Origin: Mycolicibacterium rutilum
GTDB lineage: Bacteria > Actinomycetota > Actinomycetes > Mycobacteriales > Mycobacteriaceae
Length of the DNA stretch: 64,000 bases
NCBI RefSeq assembly: GCF_900108565.1
Contig: NZ_LT629971.1
Span: forward strand, 3,224,001-3,288,000
Direction: 5' to 3'
The translations under genes were made by a program, and so were the position numbers. This document shows positions 33,381 through 41,657 of the stretch, piece by piece. Position 1 is the stretch's first letter. Each line of letters opens with the position of its first letter. Under the pieces are notes generated by a model, which searched no databases, was not told the origin of the DNA, and saw nothing but the letters and a program-made list of their open reading frames with translations.

Positions 33381-34590
33381 GTCGGAAGACCTTACCGCCC
33401 TTCATTACGAAGTTGACGTCCCGTGTAACGCTGATATCGGCCAGCGGATCACCGGGGACCGCGATGATGTCGGCGATGGCGCCTTCGGCGATCCGGCCCA
33501 GGTCGGGCTTGTCGATCAGATCGGCGGCGACGACGGTCGCCGCGCGCAGCACCGCCGCCGGGGGCAGGCCCCACTCGACCAGCGTCACCAACTCGTCGGC
33601 GTTCTTGCCGTGCGGAATGGCGGGCGCGTCGGTGCCGACGGCGATCTTGACGCCGGCCTCGTAGGCCGCCTTGATCGAGGTGCGTGCCTTGGGAAACATC
33701 TCGGCGGCCTTGTCCTGCAGTTCCTTTGGCGCCCGCGACACATCCATGGCCTCGGCGAGCCGACGGGTGCTGACCAGGAACCGGTCATTGTCGACCAGCA
33801 TCTGGATGGCTTCGTCGTCCATGAGGAAGCCGTGCTCGATGCAGTCGATCCCGCATGCGACGGCGTGCTTGACGGCCTCCGCGCCGTGGGTGTGCGCGGC
33901 GACCTTCAGGCCGCGGCGATGCGCCTCGTCGACGATGGCCCGCAGTTCCTCGTCCGAATAGTGCTGGGCGCCGGCCTCTCCGGTCAGCGACATCACACCA
34001 CCGGAGACACACACCTTGATGAGCTGCGCACCGTGCTTGATCTGATAACGCACCGCCTTGCGGATCTCGTCGACGCCGTTGGCGATGCCCTCCTCGACCG
34101 TCAGTTCCAGCGCCCCCGGCATGAAGGCGGCGAACATCGTCGGGTCGAGATGGCCGCCGGTCGGGGTGATCGCGTGCCCGGCCGGAATGACCCGCGGGCC
34201 GTCGATCCAGCCCGCGTCGATGGCCTTGCCGAGCGCGACGTCGAGCAGATAGCCACCGGTCTTGACGAACAGGCCGAGGTTGCGCACGGTGGTGAACCCG
34301 GCGCGCAACGTGCGTCGCGCATTGCCGACCGCCCGCAGCACGCGGGTGGCGGGGTCGTCCTGCACCTGGGACAGGCCGGGGTTCTCACCCCGGCCGCCCA
34401 TGAGCAGGTTGACCTCCATGTCCATCAGGCCGGGCAGCAGGACGGCGTCACCCAGGTCGATGACCTCGCCTTGGGGCTCCCCGCCCACGCCTGCGATCCG
34501 GTCATTCTCGATCCGAACGATGCCGGGCCGGATGATCTCACCGGCGTCGACGTCGACCAGACCCGCGGCCTTGAGGGTGGTCGTGGTCAC
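33373..34590 (-). CDS. Amidohydrolase-fold protein (imidazolonepropionase-like) lacking HxH
   Basis: A 405-aa composite-domain amidohydrolase. The N-terminal beta-sandwich (VRIENDRIAGVGG) leads into the barrel, but the normal metal motif PGLxDxHxH reads PGLMDMEVNLL, so both His are replaced by Glu and Asn. Other ligands look present: Lys in LIKVCVSGG, His in KVAAHTHG, His in IDCIEHGF, Asp in AVGTDAPAIPHG. It may bind a single metal or act differently. Start GTG 34590 lies two bases after the small-protein stop. The paralogue begins at 63895. Confidence 0.82.
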   Translation of the reverse strand: MTTTTLKAAGLVDVDAGEIIRPGIVRIENDRIAGVGGEPQGEVIDLGDAVLLPGLMDMEVNLLMGGRGENPGLSQVQDDPATRVLRAVGNARRTLRAGFTTVRNLGLFVKTGGYLLDVALGKAIDAGWIDGPRVIPAGHAITPTGGHLDPTMFAAFMPGALELTVEEGIANGVDEIRKAVRYQIKHGAQLIKVCVSGGVMSLTGEAGAQHYSDEELRAIVDEAHRRGLKVAAHTHGAEAVKHAVACGIDCIEHGFLMDDEAIQMLVDNDRFLVSTRRLAEAMDVSRAPKELQDKAAEMFPKARTSIKAAYEAGVKIAVGTDAPAIPHGKNADELVTLVEWGLPPAAVLRAATVVAADLIDKPDLGRIAEGAIADIIAVPGDPLADISVTRDVNFVMKGGKVFRHD

Positions 34591-34592
34591 GC

Positions 34593-34922
34593 TCAGACCA
34601 CCGGCTCCTTGATGCAGGTGATGTACGTCGCGCCGCTGTCGAGCACGCGCGGCTGCTTCCACACCTCGATCGGGAACGACACGTTGACGAGCGACTGCAT
34701 CATGTGGATGAGAGCCTTTGCGTCGTCAGGCATTCCGTCTAAGGGGAACCGGGCGTCGCAGTACTCCATGACGGCCTCGAGGCGTTCCATGCCGGCGTCG
34801 TAGAACTCCTGCATCTCCTCCATCGTCGAGGCCAGCCGCTTCTGGTAGCGCTCCTCCTCGGTGGGCAGGCACCAGTCGCTGAACCGCTCCAGATCGGCGA
34901 ACTCTTCCGGCAACTTAGGCAT
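34593..34922 (-). CDS. Conserved small protein of the Rieske cassette, unknown function
   Basis: A 109-aa soluble helical protein that I cannot place in a family. It is clearly homologous to the 120-aa protein at 63536-63898. Shared blocks are PEFADLERFSDWCL-like, RY-KRL-S-M-EMQ-FYDA, VSFP-E-WKQP and a C-terminal D-GAT. It overlaps the Rieske gene by eight bases and is followed after two bases by the amidohydrolase; the same order occurs at the end of the window. Tight coupling suggests an accessory or subunit of the oxygenase. No cofactor motif is visible; one conserved Cys lies in DWC. Confidence 0.75.
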   Translation of the reverse strand: MPKLPEEFADLERFSDWCLPTEEERYQKRLASTMEEMQEFYDAGMERLEAVMEYCDARFPLDGMPDDAKALIHMMQSLVNVSFPIEVWKQPRVLDSGATYITCIKEPVV

Positions 34923-36258
34923 TGATCGCGTCCTTCTCGCTGGCGGGCGTCGTGGCTTGTCCGTTGTCCGAACCGTTGGTCAGGCCCTTTTCCTTCTTAT
35001 ACGCATTGACGTGGTCCCACGCGGTCTTGTGCAGATGGCGCAGCAGGACCTCCTGGTCGCACAGCGGGAACTCTTTGACCACGCCGGTGTTGATCATCGT
35101 CTGCGTGGCCTCGAGGGTGTTGGCGTCCTGGAATGCGTACTCCTTGAACGTCACTGCCGCGAGTTCGTGTGCGAGGCGCTCGCGGGTGTTGGTGGCGGGC
35201 ACGAAGTACAGGGTGGACTCGAAGATGTGGGTGCCTACATCGGTGGGCCAGTAGTGGTAGGTGAGGTACCAGCCCGGAGCCCACAACAGCAGCGTGAAGT
35301 TCGGGAAGAACTCGAACGAGTCCTGCCCCCACGAGTGGTGGCGCGACGGGTTGACCGCCGGCGGAAGCTCTTCGGGCGAAATTCCCTTGATCTTCGGTCG
35401 GTCCCACGGACCGAACAGCCCGCTGTGCAGGATCCGCTCGATCGGCTTGACCATGTTCGGGTCCTTGGGCGGGCTCATGCCGCCCCACGACGACACCATC
35501 GAGTGCCTGCCCTTGATGTCATAGGCCAATGCCTCGAAGCCGTAGCTCGCCAGCTTCTCGGCCTCCTCCTTGACCGCCTGCTTCATGTGCAGGATCGGCG
35601 CGTGGTAGAACTCCACGAACGCGTCGATGAACAGCTTCCAGTTCGAGTTGACCTCGGCGCGATAGGAATACGTCTCGGTCATCTCGTGGAAGGGATAGCC
35701 CTCCAAGCCCTTGGCGAAGTCACCGAGGTAGTCGACCAACGGTTCGGCGTCATTGTCGAAGTTGATGAAGATGAAGCCCTCCCACACCTCGCAGCGCACC
35801 GGCACCAGGCCGTAGTCGCCCTTGTCGAGGTTGAAGAACTCGCCTTCCTGCTGCACGAACGTCAGGTCGCCCTTGAGGTTGTAGCGCCACGCGTGGTACT
35901 TGCAGGTGAACTGGCGGCACGTACCGGAGACCTCTTCGCCGGGATAGTCGTTCCACACCAGCTTGTTTCCGCGGTGGCGGCACATGTTGTAGAACGCGCG
36001 CACCTCGTTCTCACCGTCCTTGACGATGATCACGGAGGTGCCGACGCCGGCCGACGGCATCTCGCGGGTGAAGTAGCTGCCCTTCTTGGGTAGCCGCTCG
36101 ACCCGTCCCACGTTGAGCCAGCACTTACGGAAGATGGCCTGCTGCTCGAGCTTCCACTGCTCGGGGTCGATCGAGTCGGTGTAATCGACCGGCGCCGTGC
36201 CGAGTTCGGGCCAGTGCTCGGTCCAGCTGCCCTCTTCGGGTTTGGGGAAGAATGCCAC
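34915..36258 (-). CDS. Rieske non-haem iron oxygenase, alpha subunit
   Basis: A 447-aa ring-hydroxylating-type oxygenase. The [2Fe-2S] motif is C93-R-H95 and C119-K-Y-H122; the mononuclear iron site is in FIDAFVEFYHAPILH (H-x4-H). It catalyses O2-dependent hydroxylation with electrons from a reductase, which is not encoded nearby. The last ~25 residues (TNGSDNGQATTPASEK) are a low-complexity tail absent from the paralogue at 62274. I chose the GTG at 36258, preceded by AGAGAGG, because the paralogue starts at the same place (ARFPKPPEGSW). It is five bases downstream of the CMD-like gene. Confidence 0.92.
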   Translation of the reverse strand: MAFFPKPEEGSWTEHWPELGTAPVDYTDSIDPEQWKLEQQAIFRKCWLNVGRVERLPKKGSYFTREMPSAGVGTSVIIVKDGENEVRAFYNMCRHRGNKLVWNDYPGEEVSGTCRQFTCKYHAWRYNLKGDLTFVQQEGEFFNLDKGDYGLVPVRCEVWEGFIFINFDNDAEPLVDYLGDFAKGLEGYPFHEMTETYSYRAEVNSNWKLFIDAFVEFYHAPILHMKQAVKEEAEKLASYGFEALAYDIKGRHSMVSSWGGMSPPKDPNMVKPIERILHSGLFGPWDRPKIKGISPEELPPAVNPSRHHSWGQDSFEFFPNFTLLLWAPGWYLTYHYWPTDVGTHIFESTLYFVPATNTRERLAHELAAVTFKEYAFQDANTLEATQTMINTGVVKEFPLCDQEVLLRHLHKTAWDHVNAYKKEKGLTNGSDNGQATTPASEKDAINA

Positions 36259-36263
36259 GGTGT

Positions 36264-36803
36264 CTACCTCTCTGCGTGCGTTTCGGAGTCGGGTTCTACG
36301 CCGAAAGTGTTGATGGCCATGGCCAGGGCGCCATAGCAGCCGATGGTGAAGACGAGGTCCATCAGTTGACGTTCCTCGAGGTGTTCGGACAGCGCGGCCC
36401 ACGTCGCATCGGAGACGGCGGCTGTGCTCTGCAGTTCGTCGACCGCTCGCAGGACCGCTTGATCGAGATCATCGGCCGCCTCGCCGCGTTGCAGCGCGTC
36501 GATGTCCTGGTCGGTCAGTCCCTCCTCGCGGCCCATCCTGACGTGGTGGCGCCACTCGTATTCGCAGTTGGTCAGGTGGGCGACCCGCAGGACCGCCAAC
36601 TCGCGCAACCGCGGCGACAACGTCGACCCGTACAGCAGGTGGAAGTTGAACCGCAGAAACGCCTTCGTCAGCTTGGGGTGGCGAACCAGCGTGGCGAGCA
36701 GGTTGCCCGCCAGTTCGGGTTTGCGCCGTTCGGGCGACATGGACGACAACGCCCCATCGACGGCCTCATCCCACTGGTCGGCCGGCAGCGGTGCCACTCG
36801 CAA
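36264..36803 (-). CDS. Carboxymuconolactone decarboxylase family protein (AhpD-like fold)
   Basis: A 179-aa all-helical CMD-family protein. Its conserved block LRELAVLRVAHLTNCEYEWRHHVRMGREEGL contains EW-x-HH but only one Cys, so it lacks the CxxC of AhpD-type peroxidases and is closer to decarboxylase-like members. The start appears to be a TTG at 36803 with AAGGAG well spaced upstream; a GTG at 36797 is the alternative. First gene of the minus-strand Rieske operon. It might act on a ring-cleavage lactone, which is inference. Confidence 0.82.
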   Translation of the reverse strand: MRVAPLPADQWDEAVDGALSSMSPERRKPELAGNLLATLVRHPKLTKAFLRFNFHLLYGSTLSPRLRELAVLRVAHLTNCEYEWRHHVRMGREEGLTDQDIDALQRGEAADDLDQAVLRAVDELQSTAAVSDATWAALSEHLEERQLMDLVFTIGCYGALAMAINTFGVEPDSETHAER

Positions 36804-36831
36804 GACCGGGCTCCTTCCATCGCCTCTCCGG

Positions 36832-36852
36832 TACGAGAATCAGGTTCTCATA
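36832..36852. promoter_or_regulatory. GAGAA-N5-TTCTC palindrome upstream of the Rieske operon
   Basis: TA-n-GAGAA-TCAGG-TTCTC-n-TA, symmetric over both arms. It lies 29 bases upstream of the first gene of the minus-strand operon, where it would overlap the promoter. Same core as at 25386-25404 and 24598-24612. Confidence 0.65.
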
Positions 36853-36980
36853 TTTCGCCAATAGATTTCCATCTTTCCGTCCGATGGTCAACGCAGACGA
36901 CGGGAGGCCGAGGTCACGAGCATGCGGCCGGAGCCGCAATTGCGCTGCCAGGAGGCCCTAGGGTGGCTTTCGGACATTGA

Positions 36981-37019
36981 TTCTCGTACGGTGAGAAGAT
37001 AGTTTCCTCACATAGAGAA
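36981..37019. promoter_or_regulatory. Clustered TTCTC/GAGAA half-sites upstream of the amidohydrolase gene
   Basis: Half-sites TTCTC (36981-36985), GAGAA (36993-36997) and GAGAA (37015-37019), plus a degenerate GAGAA-GATAG-TTTCC (36993-37007). They lie 46-84 bases upstream of the ATG at 37065, inside the 261-base divergent gap, whose remaining ~130 bases show nothing I recognise. Probably the plus-strand operator matching the one at 36832. Confidence 0.5.
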
Positions 37020-37064
37020 CCCGCGTGGTGGATAGCCTCGGAGGATGCGACGAAAGGAACGGGC

Positions 37065-38360
37065 ATGAACAAAGACGACATGATCCTGATCAGCGTTGAT
37101 GATCACATCGTCGAGCCGCCCGACATGTTCAAGAATCATCTGCCGAAGAAGTACATCGATGAGGCGCCGCGGTTGGTGCACAACCCGGATGGCAGTGATA
37201 CGTGGCAGTTCCGGGACACAGTGATCCCCAATGTCGCGCTCAACGCGGTGGCGGGCCGGCCCAAGGAGGAGTACGGCCTGGAGCCGCAGGGGCTCGACGA
37301 GATCCGGCCCGGGTGCTGGCAGGTCGATGAGCGGGTCAAGGACATGAACGCCGGCGGCATCTTGGGCTCGATGTGTTTTCCGTCGTTCCCGGGGTTCGCG
37401 GGCCGGTTGTTTGCCACCGAGGACCAGGAGTTCTCGCTGGCGCTGGTGAAGGCCTACAACGACTGGCATGTTGAGGAGTGGTGCGGGGCCTATCCGGCGC
37501 GGTTCATCCCGATGACGTTGCCGGTGATCTGGGATCCGGTCGAGTGCGCCAAGGAGATCCGGCGCAACGCCGCCCGTGGTGTGCATTCGTTGACGTTCAC
37601 CGAGAACCCGTCGGCGATGGGTTATCCGAGCTTTCATGATTTCGAGCATTGGAAGCCGATGTGGGATGCGCTGGTCGACACCGAGACCGTGCTCAACGTG
37701 CACATCGGCTCGTCGGGGCGGTTGGCGATCACCGCGCCGGATGCGCCGATGGACGTGATGATCACCTTGCAACCGATGAACATCGTGCAGGCGGCGGCCG
37801 ATTTGTTGTGGTCGCGCCCGATCAAGGAGTACCCGACGCTCAAGATCGCGCTCAGTGAGGGCGGCACCGGGTGGATCCCGTACTTTTTGGAGCGGGTGGA
37901 TCGCACCTATGAGATGCACTCGACGTGGACCGGTCAGGACTTCAAGGGAAAGCTGCCCAGCGAGGTGTTCCGCGACCACTTCCTGACCTGCTTCATCGCT
38001 GATCCGGTCGGGGTGGCCACCCGCAACGCGATCGGGATCGACAACATCTGCTGGGAAGCCGACTACCCGCACAGCGACTCGATGTGGCCCGGGGCCCCCG
38101 AACAACTCGACGAGGTGCTCACCGCCAACAACGTGCCCGACGACGAGATCAACAAGATGACCTACGAGAACGCCATGCGCTGGTATCACTGGGACCCGTT
38201 CACCCACATCACCCGCGAACAAGCCACCGTCGGCGCCCTACGCAAAGCCGCCGAGGGCCACGACGTCTCCATCCAAGCCCTGTCGAAGAAGGAGAAGACC
38301 GGTGCCAGCTTCGCCGACTTCGCCGCCAACGCCAAGGAGCTGACCGGCAACAAGGACTGA
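37065..38360 (+). CDS. Amidohydrolase (PF04909) family protein
   Basis: A 431-aa TIM-barrel protein of the amidohydrolase-2/decarboxylase type. The first strand reads SVDDHIVEPPDMF, where D-D-H replaces H-x-H, the central His is in LNVHIGSSG, and the C-terminal Asp is in WEADYPHSDSMWP. It is related to the protein at 7421 (SADNH, WSSDYPHNEST), so the two probably do similar reactions such as decarboxylation or hydrolysis of a ring-derived acid. The C-terminal 80 residues extend past the barrel. ATG 37065 follows GAAAGGAA. Confidence 0.87.
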   Translation: MNKDDMILISVDDHIVEPPDMFKNHLPKKYIDEAPRLVHNPDGSDTWQFRDTVIPNVALNAVAGRPKEEYGLEPQGLDEIRPGCWQVDERVKDMNAGGILGSMCFPSFPGFAGRLFATEDQEFSLALVKAYNDWHVEEWCGAYPARFIPMTLPVIWDPVECAKEIRRNAARGVHSLTFTENPSAMGYPSFHDFEHWKPMWDALVDTETVLNVHIGSSGRLAITAPDAPMDVMITLQPMNIVQAAADLLWSRPIKEYPTLKIALSEGGTGWIPYFLERVDRTYEMHSTWTGQDFKGKLPSEVFRDHFLTCFIADPVGVATRNAIGIDNICWEADYPHSDSMWPGAPEQLDEVLTANNVPDDEINKMTYENAMRWYHWDPFTHITREQATVGALRKAAEGHDVSIQALSKKEKTGASFADFAANAKELTGNKD

Positions 38361-38409
38361 ACGGTCTGAAAGTATTGGCAGTCCCGGCCTGACCGGGAGG
38401 AGCGTTGTC

Positions 38410-38452
38410 CAGTGCGCCGGTGCGGAAGTCGCGTTCACGCGCCGGCGCACTG
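38410..38452. terminator. Strong hairpin between amidohydrolase and acyl-CoA dehydrogenase genes
   Basis: Arms CAGTGCGCCGGTGCG (38410-38424) and CGCGCCGGCGCACTG (38438-38452) pair at 14 of 15 positions around a 13-base loop. It lies in the 123-base gap between two same-strand genes. It may terminate the amidohydrolase transcript or attenuate read-through; no T-run follows. Confidence 0.6.
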
Positions 38453-38483
38453 CTCTGCGAGACGACGAAAAGAGGAGAACACC

Positions 38484-39662
38484 GTGGCTGGCGGGATGAG
38501 TTTCGAGCTCACTGAGGACCAGGAGCTGATCCGCAAATCCGTGCGGGAGTTGGCGAGCAAGTTCGACGACCACTACTGGATGGAAAAGGACCAGGCGCAC
38601 GAATTTCCGCAGGAGTTCTACGACGCCATCGCCAAGGGCGGCTGGCTGGGCATGACGATCCCCGAGGAGTACGGCGGCCACGGCCTCGGCATCACCGAGG
38701 CGACGCTGCTGCTCGAGGAGATTTCGCGCTCGGGGGCGGCGATGAACGGCGCCAGCGCCATCCACCTGTCGATCTTCGGGATGCAGCCCGTCGTCAAACA
38801 CGGCTCCGAGGAACTGAAGGCCGCGACCCTGCCCCGGGTCGTCAACGGCGACCTGCACGTCTGTTTCGGGGTGACCGAACCGACGGCGGGGCTGGACACG
38901 TCGCGCATCACCACGTTCGCCAAGCGCGAAGGCGACAAGTACCGGGTCAACGGGCGCAAGGTGTGGATCTCCAAAGCCCTGGAGTCCGAGAAGATCCTGT
39001 TGCTCACCCGGACCACGCCGTACGACGAGGTCACCAAGAAGACCGACGGCATGACGCTGTTCCTGACCGACCTCGACCGCGACCACGTCGACATCCGGCC
39101 GATCAAGAAGATGGGCCGTAACGCGGTCAGCTCCAACGAGGTGTTCATCGACGACCTGATGGTGCCCGTCGAGCACCGGGTGGGCGAAGAGGGCAAGGGC
39201 TTCAAATACATTCTCGACGGGCTCAATCCGGAGCGGATGCTGATCGCCGCCGAGGCGTTGGGCATCGGCCGGGTGGCACTGGAGAAGGCCGTCAAGTACG
39301 GCAACGAGCGGCACGTTTTCAACCGCCCGATCGGCATGAACCAGGGGCTGCAGTTCCCGCTGGCCGACTCGCTGGCACGGTTGGACGCCGCCGAGTTGGT
39401 GCTGCGCAAGGCCACCTGGCTCTACGACAACGGCAAACCGTGTGGGCGCGAAGCGAACACGGCGAAGTACCTGTGCGCCGACGCCGGTTTCGGCGCCGCC
39501 GACCGGGCGCTGCAGCTGCACGGCGGCATGGGTTACTCGGAGGAGTACCACGTGTCGCGGTACTTCCGCGAGTCCCGGTTGATGAAGATCGCGCCGGTGA
39601 GCCAGGAGATGATCCTCAACTTCCTCGGCGAGCACGTACTCGGACTGCCCCGCAGCTACTGA
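38484..39662 (+). CDS. Acyl-CoA dehydrogenase (FadE family)
   Basis: A 392-aa dehydrogenase. CFGVTEPTAGLDTSRI is the flavin loop (an unusual TAGLDT instead of GAGSD), VNGRKVWISKALESE the middle strand, and LHGGMGYSEEYHVSRYFRE the C-terminal signature. The GTG at 38484, with AGAGGAG ahead of it, is preferred to the ATG at 38496. It opens a six-gene plus-strand set holding every step type of a beta-oxidation round. Confidence 0.9.
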   Translation: MAGGMSFELTEDQELIRKSVRELASKFDDHYWMEKDQAHEFPQEFYDAIAKGGWLGMTIPEEYGGHGLGITEATLLLEEISRSGAAMNGASAIHLSIFGMQPVVKHGSEELKAATLPRVVNGDLHVCFGVTEPTAGLDTSRITTFAKREGDKYRVNGRKVWISKALESEKILLLTRTTPYDEVTKKTDGMTLFLTDLDRDHVDIRPIKKMGRNAVSSNEVFIDDLMVPVEHRVGEEGKGFKYILDGLNPERMLIAAEALGIGRVALEKAVKYGNERHVFNRPIGMNQGLQFPLADSLARLDAAELVLRKATWLYDNGKPCGREANTAKYLCADAGFGAADRALQLHGGMGYSEEYHVSRYFRESRLMKIAPVSQEMILNFLGEHVLGLPRSY

Positions 39663-39681
39663 CGATGGAGCAACACCACTG

Positions 39682-40440
39682 ATGGTCAACTACTTCGATC
39701 TGTCCGGCCGGTCGGCCCTGGTGACCGGCGCCGCAGGCGGTATCGGCTCGGCGGTGGCGCAGGCGCTGGCCGACGCCGGCGCCGCGGTGCTCGTCACCGA
39801 CGTCGACAAGGACGCCGCCGCCGCTGTGGCGCAGAGGATCTCGGCCGGCGGCGGTCGCGCCGAGGCCGCTGCGCTCGACGTCGCCGACCGGGACTCCGCC
39901 GACGCCGCCGCCGCGCAGGCGGCCGCGCTCGCCGACGGCGCACTGCACATCGTGATCAACAACGCGGGGGTCACCCGGCCGGCGATGTTCGAGAAGACGA
40001 CGCAGGATTCGTTCCGGCTGCTGTTCGACATCCACGTGATGGGCGCCTTCAACGTCACCCAGGCGGCGTTGCCGCACATCCCGACTGACGGCACCGGCCG
40101 CATCGTCAACGTCACCTCGGCCGCGGGCTTGACCGGGACGCTGGGTCAGGTCAACTACTCCGCGGCCAAGGCCGGCATCATCGGGTTCACGAAATCCCTT
40201 GCCCGCGAGCTGGCGACCAAGAAGATCATGGTCAACGCGCTGGCTCCGCTGGCCGCGACGCCGATGACCGAGACCATCCGCACCAACGAGAAGTTCTCGG
40301 CCAACATGATGAACCGCATCCCGATGAAGCGGTGGGCCGAACCCGAAGAGGTGGCAGGCGCGTTCGTGTTCATGGCGTCGGATGCGGCGTCCTACATCAC
40401 GGGTCAGGTGCTGCCGGTCGACGGCGGCATGGTGATGTGA
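39682..40440 (+). CDS. SDR family oxidoreductase (FabG-like)
   Basis: A 252-aa classical SDR: VTGAAGGIGSA, NNAGVTRPA, NVTSAAGL, YSAAK and GQVLPVDGGMVM. In this operon it is the natural candidate for 3-hydroxyacyl-CoA dehydrogenase, filling the step between the hydratase and the thiolase. ATG at 39682; its stop overlaps the next gene's GTG. Confidence 0.9.
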   Translation: MVNYFDLSGRSALVTGAAGGIGSAVAQALADAGAAVLVTDVDKDAAAAVAQRISAGGGRAEAAALDVADRDSADAAAAQAAALADGALHIVINNAGVTRPAMFEKTTQDSFRLLFDIHVMGAFNVTQAALPHIPTDGTGRIVNVTSAAGLTGTLGQVNYSAAKAGIIGFTKSLARELATKKIMVNALAPLAATPMTETIRTNEKFSANMMNRIPMKRWAEPEEVAGAFVFMASDAASYITGQVLPVDGGMVM

Positions 40441-41657
40441 CAGGGCGGGCCCCGCTGGCGGGGATCACCGTCGTCGCGATGGAGCAGGCGGTCGCCGCGC
40501 CGATGTGCACCCGCGTGCTCGCCGACTTCGGCGCCCGGGTGATCAAGATCGAGAACCCCAACGGCGGCGACTTCGCCCGCGACTACGACGACGTCGTCAA
40601 CGGCCCCGGAGGCCTTGCCGCGCACTTCGTCTGGTGCAACCGCGGCAAGGAATCGGTGACGCTGAACACCAAGGCGCCCGAGGGAATGGAGCTGCTGCAC
40701 CGGCTGCTCGACCGGGCCGACGCGTTCGTCTCCAACCTCGCGCCGGGTGCGACGGCGCGGATGGGTCTGGCGCCGGCCGATCTCGCCGAGCGCCACCCGA
40801 ACGTGATCCCCGTCGAGATCGACGGTTACGGACCCGGCGGGCCGATCTCGCACAAGCGCGCCTACGACCTGCTGGTGCAGGCGGAGGCGGGATCGTGTGC
40901 GGTGACCGGCTATCCGGGCATGCCGGCCAAACCCGGCCCCGCGATGGCCGACTTCAGCACCGGCCTGTACGCGGCGATCTCGATCCTGGCGCTGCTCATC
41001 GGCCGCACTCGCGGCGACGGTGGCGGGCCCGCGCCTTCGGTGGCGCTGAGCCTGTTCGACGTGATGACCGACGTGATGGGTTACCAGCTGACCTACACCC
41101 AGCACTCGGGGATCGATCAGGAGCCGCTCGGCGTCGGCTCACCGGCGGTCGCGCCCTACGGCGCCTTCCCGACCCGGGACGGGCAGACGGTGGTGCTAGG
41201 GACGACCAACGACCGGGAGTGGCAGCGGGTGGCCCGTGAGATCATCGACCGTCCCGATCTGGCCGACGATTCCCGCTTCGCGACCAACCCCGACCGTTGC
41301 CGGCACCGGGAGATCCTCGAGGAAGCCATCGGGTCCTGGTGTGCGCAGCACGATCTCGCCGAGATTCAGAAGATCGCCGACGCCGCCGGCATCGGCAACT
41401 CCCGCTACAACGTGCCCAGCGAGGTCGTCGTCCACCCGCACCTGACCGCCCGGGACCGGTGGCGCACCGTCGCCACCCCCAAGGGCGACATCCGCGCGTT
41501 GCGGCCGCCGCCGGTGATCACCGGGTTCGACCAGCCGATGGGCGCCATCCCGGGACTGGGGCAGCACACCGACGCCGTCCTCGGTGAACTCGGTTTGGCC
41601 GCAGAAGATCTCGCGCGGCTGCGTGCCGACGGGGTGATCGGACCTGCCTACTCATGA
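40437..41657 (+). CDS. CaiB/BaiF-type (family III) CoA-transferase
   Basis: A 406-aa single-domain CoA-transferase. ADFGARVIKIENPNGGDFAR is the typical opening, and the catalytic Asp sits in AMADFSTGLYAA. It moves CoA from a donor thioester to a pathway acid. I chose the GTG at 40437, four-base overlap with the SDR stop; upstream frame is only antisense or alternative-frame SDR. It overlaps the next crotonase in ATGA fashion. Confidence 0.9.
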   Translation: MTGRAPLAGITVVAMEQAVAAPMCTRVLADFGARVIKIENPNGGDFARDYDDVVNGPGGLAAHFVWCNRGKESVTLNTKAPEGMELLHRLLDRADAFVSNLAPGATARMGLAPADLAERHPNVIPVEIDGYGPGGPISHKRAYDLLVQAEAGSCAVTGYPGMPAKPGPAMADFSTGLYAAISILALLIGRTRGDGGGPAPSVALSLFDVMTDVMGYQLTYTQHSGIDQEPLGVGSPAVAPYGAFPTRDGQTVVLGTTNDREWQRVAREIIDRPDLADDSRFATNPDRCRHREILEEAIGSWCAQHDLAEIQKIADAAGIGNSRYNVPSEVVVHPHLTARDRWRTVATPKGDIRALRPPPVITGFDQPMGAIPGLGQHTDAVLGELGLAAEDLARLRADGVIGPAYS

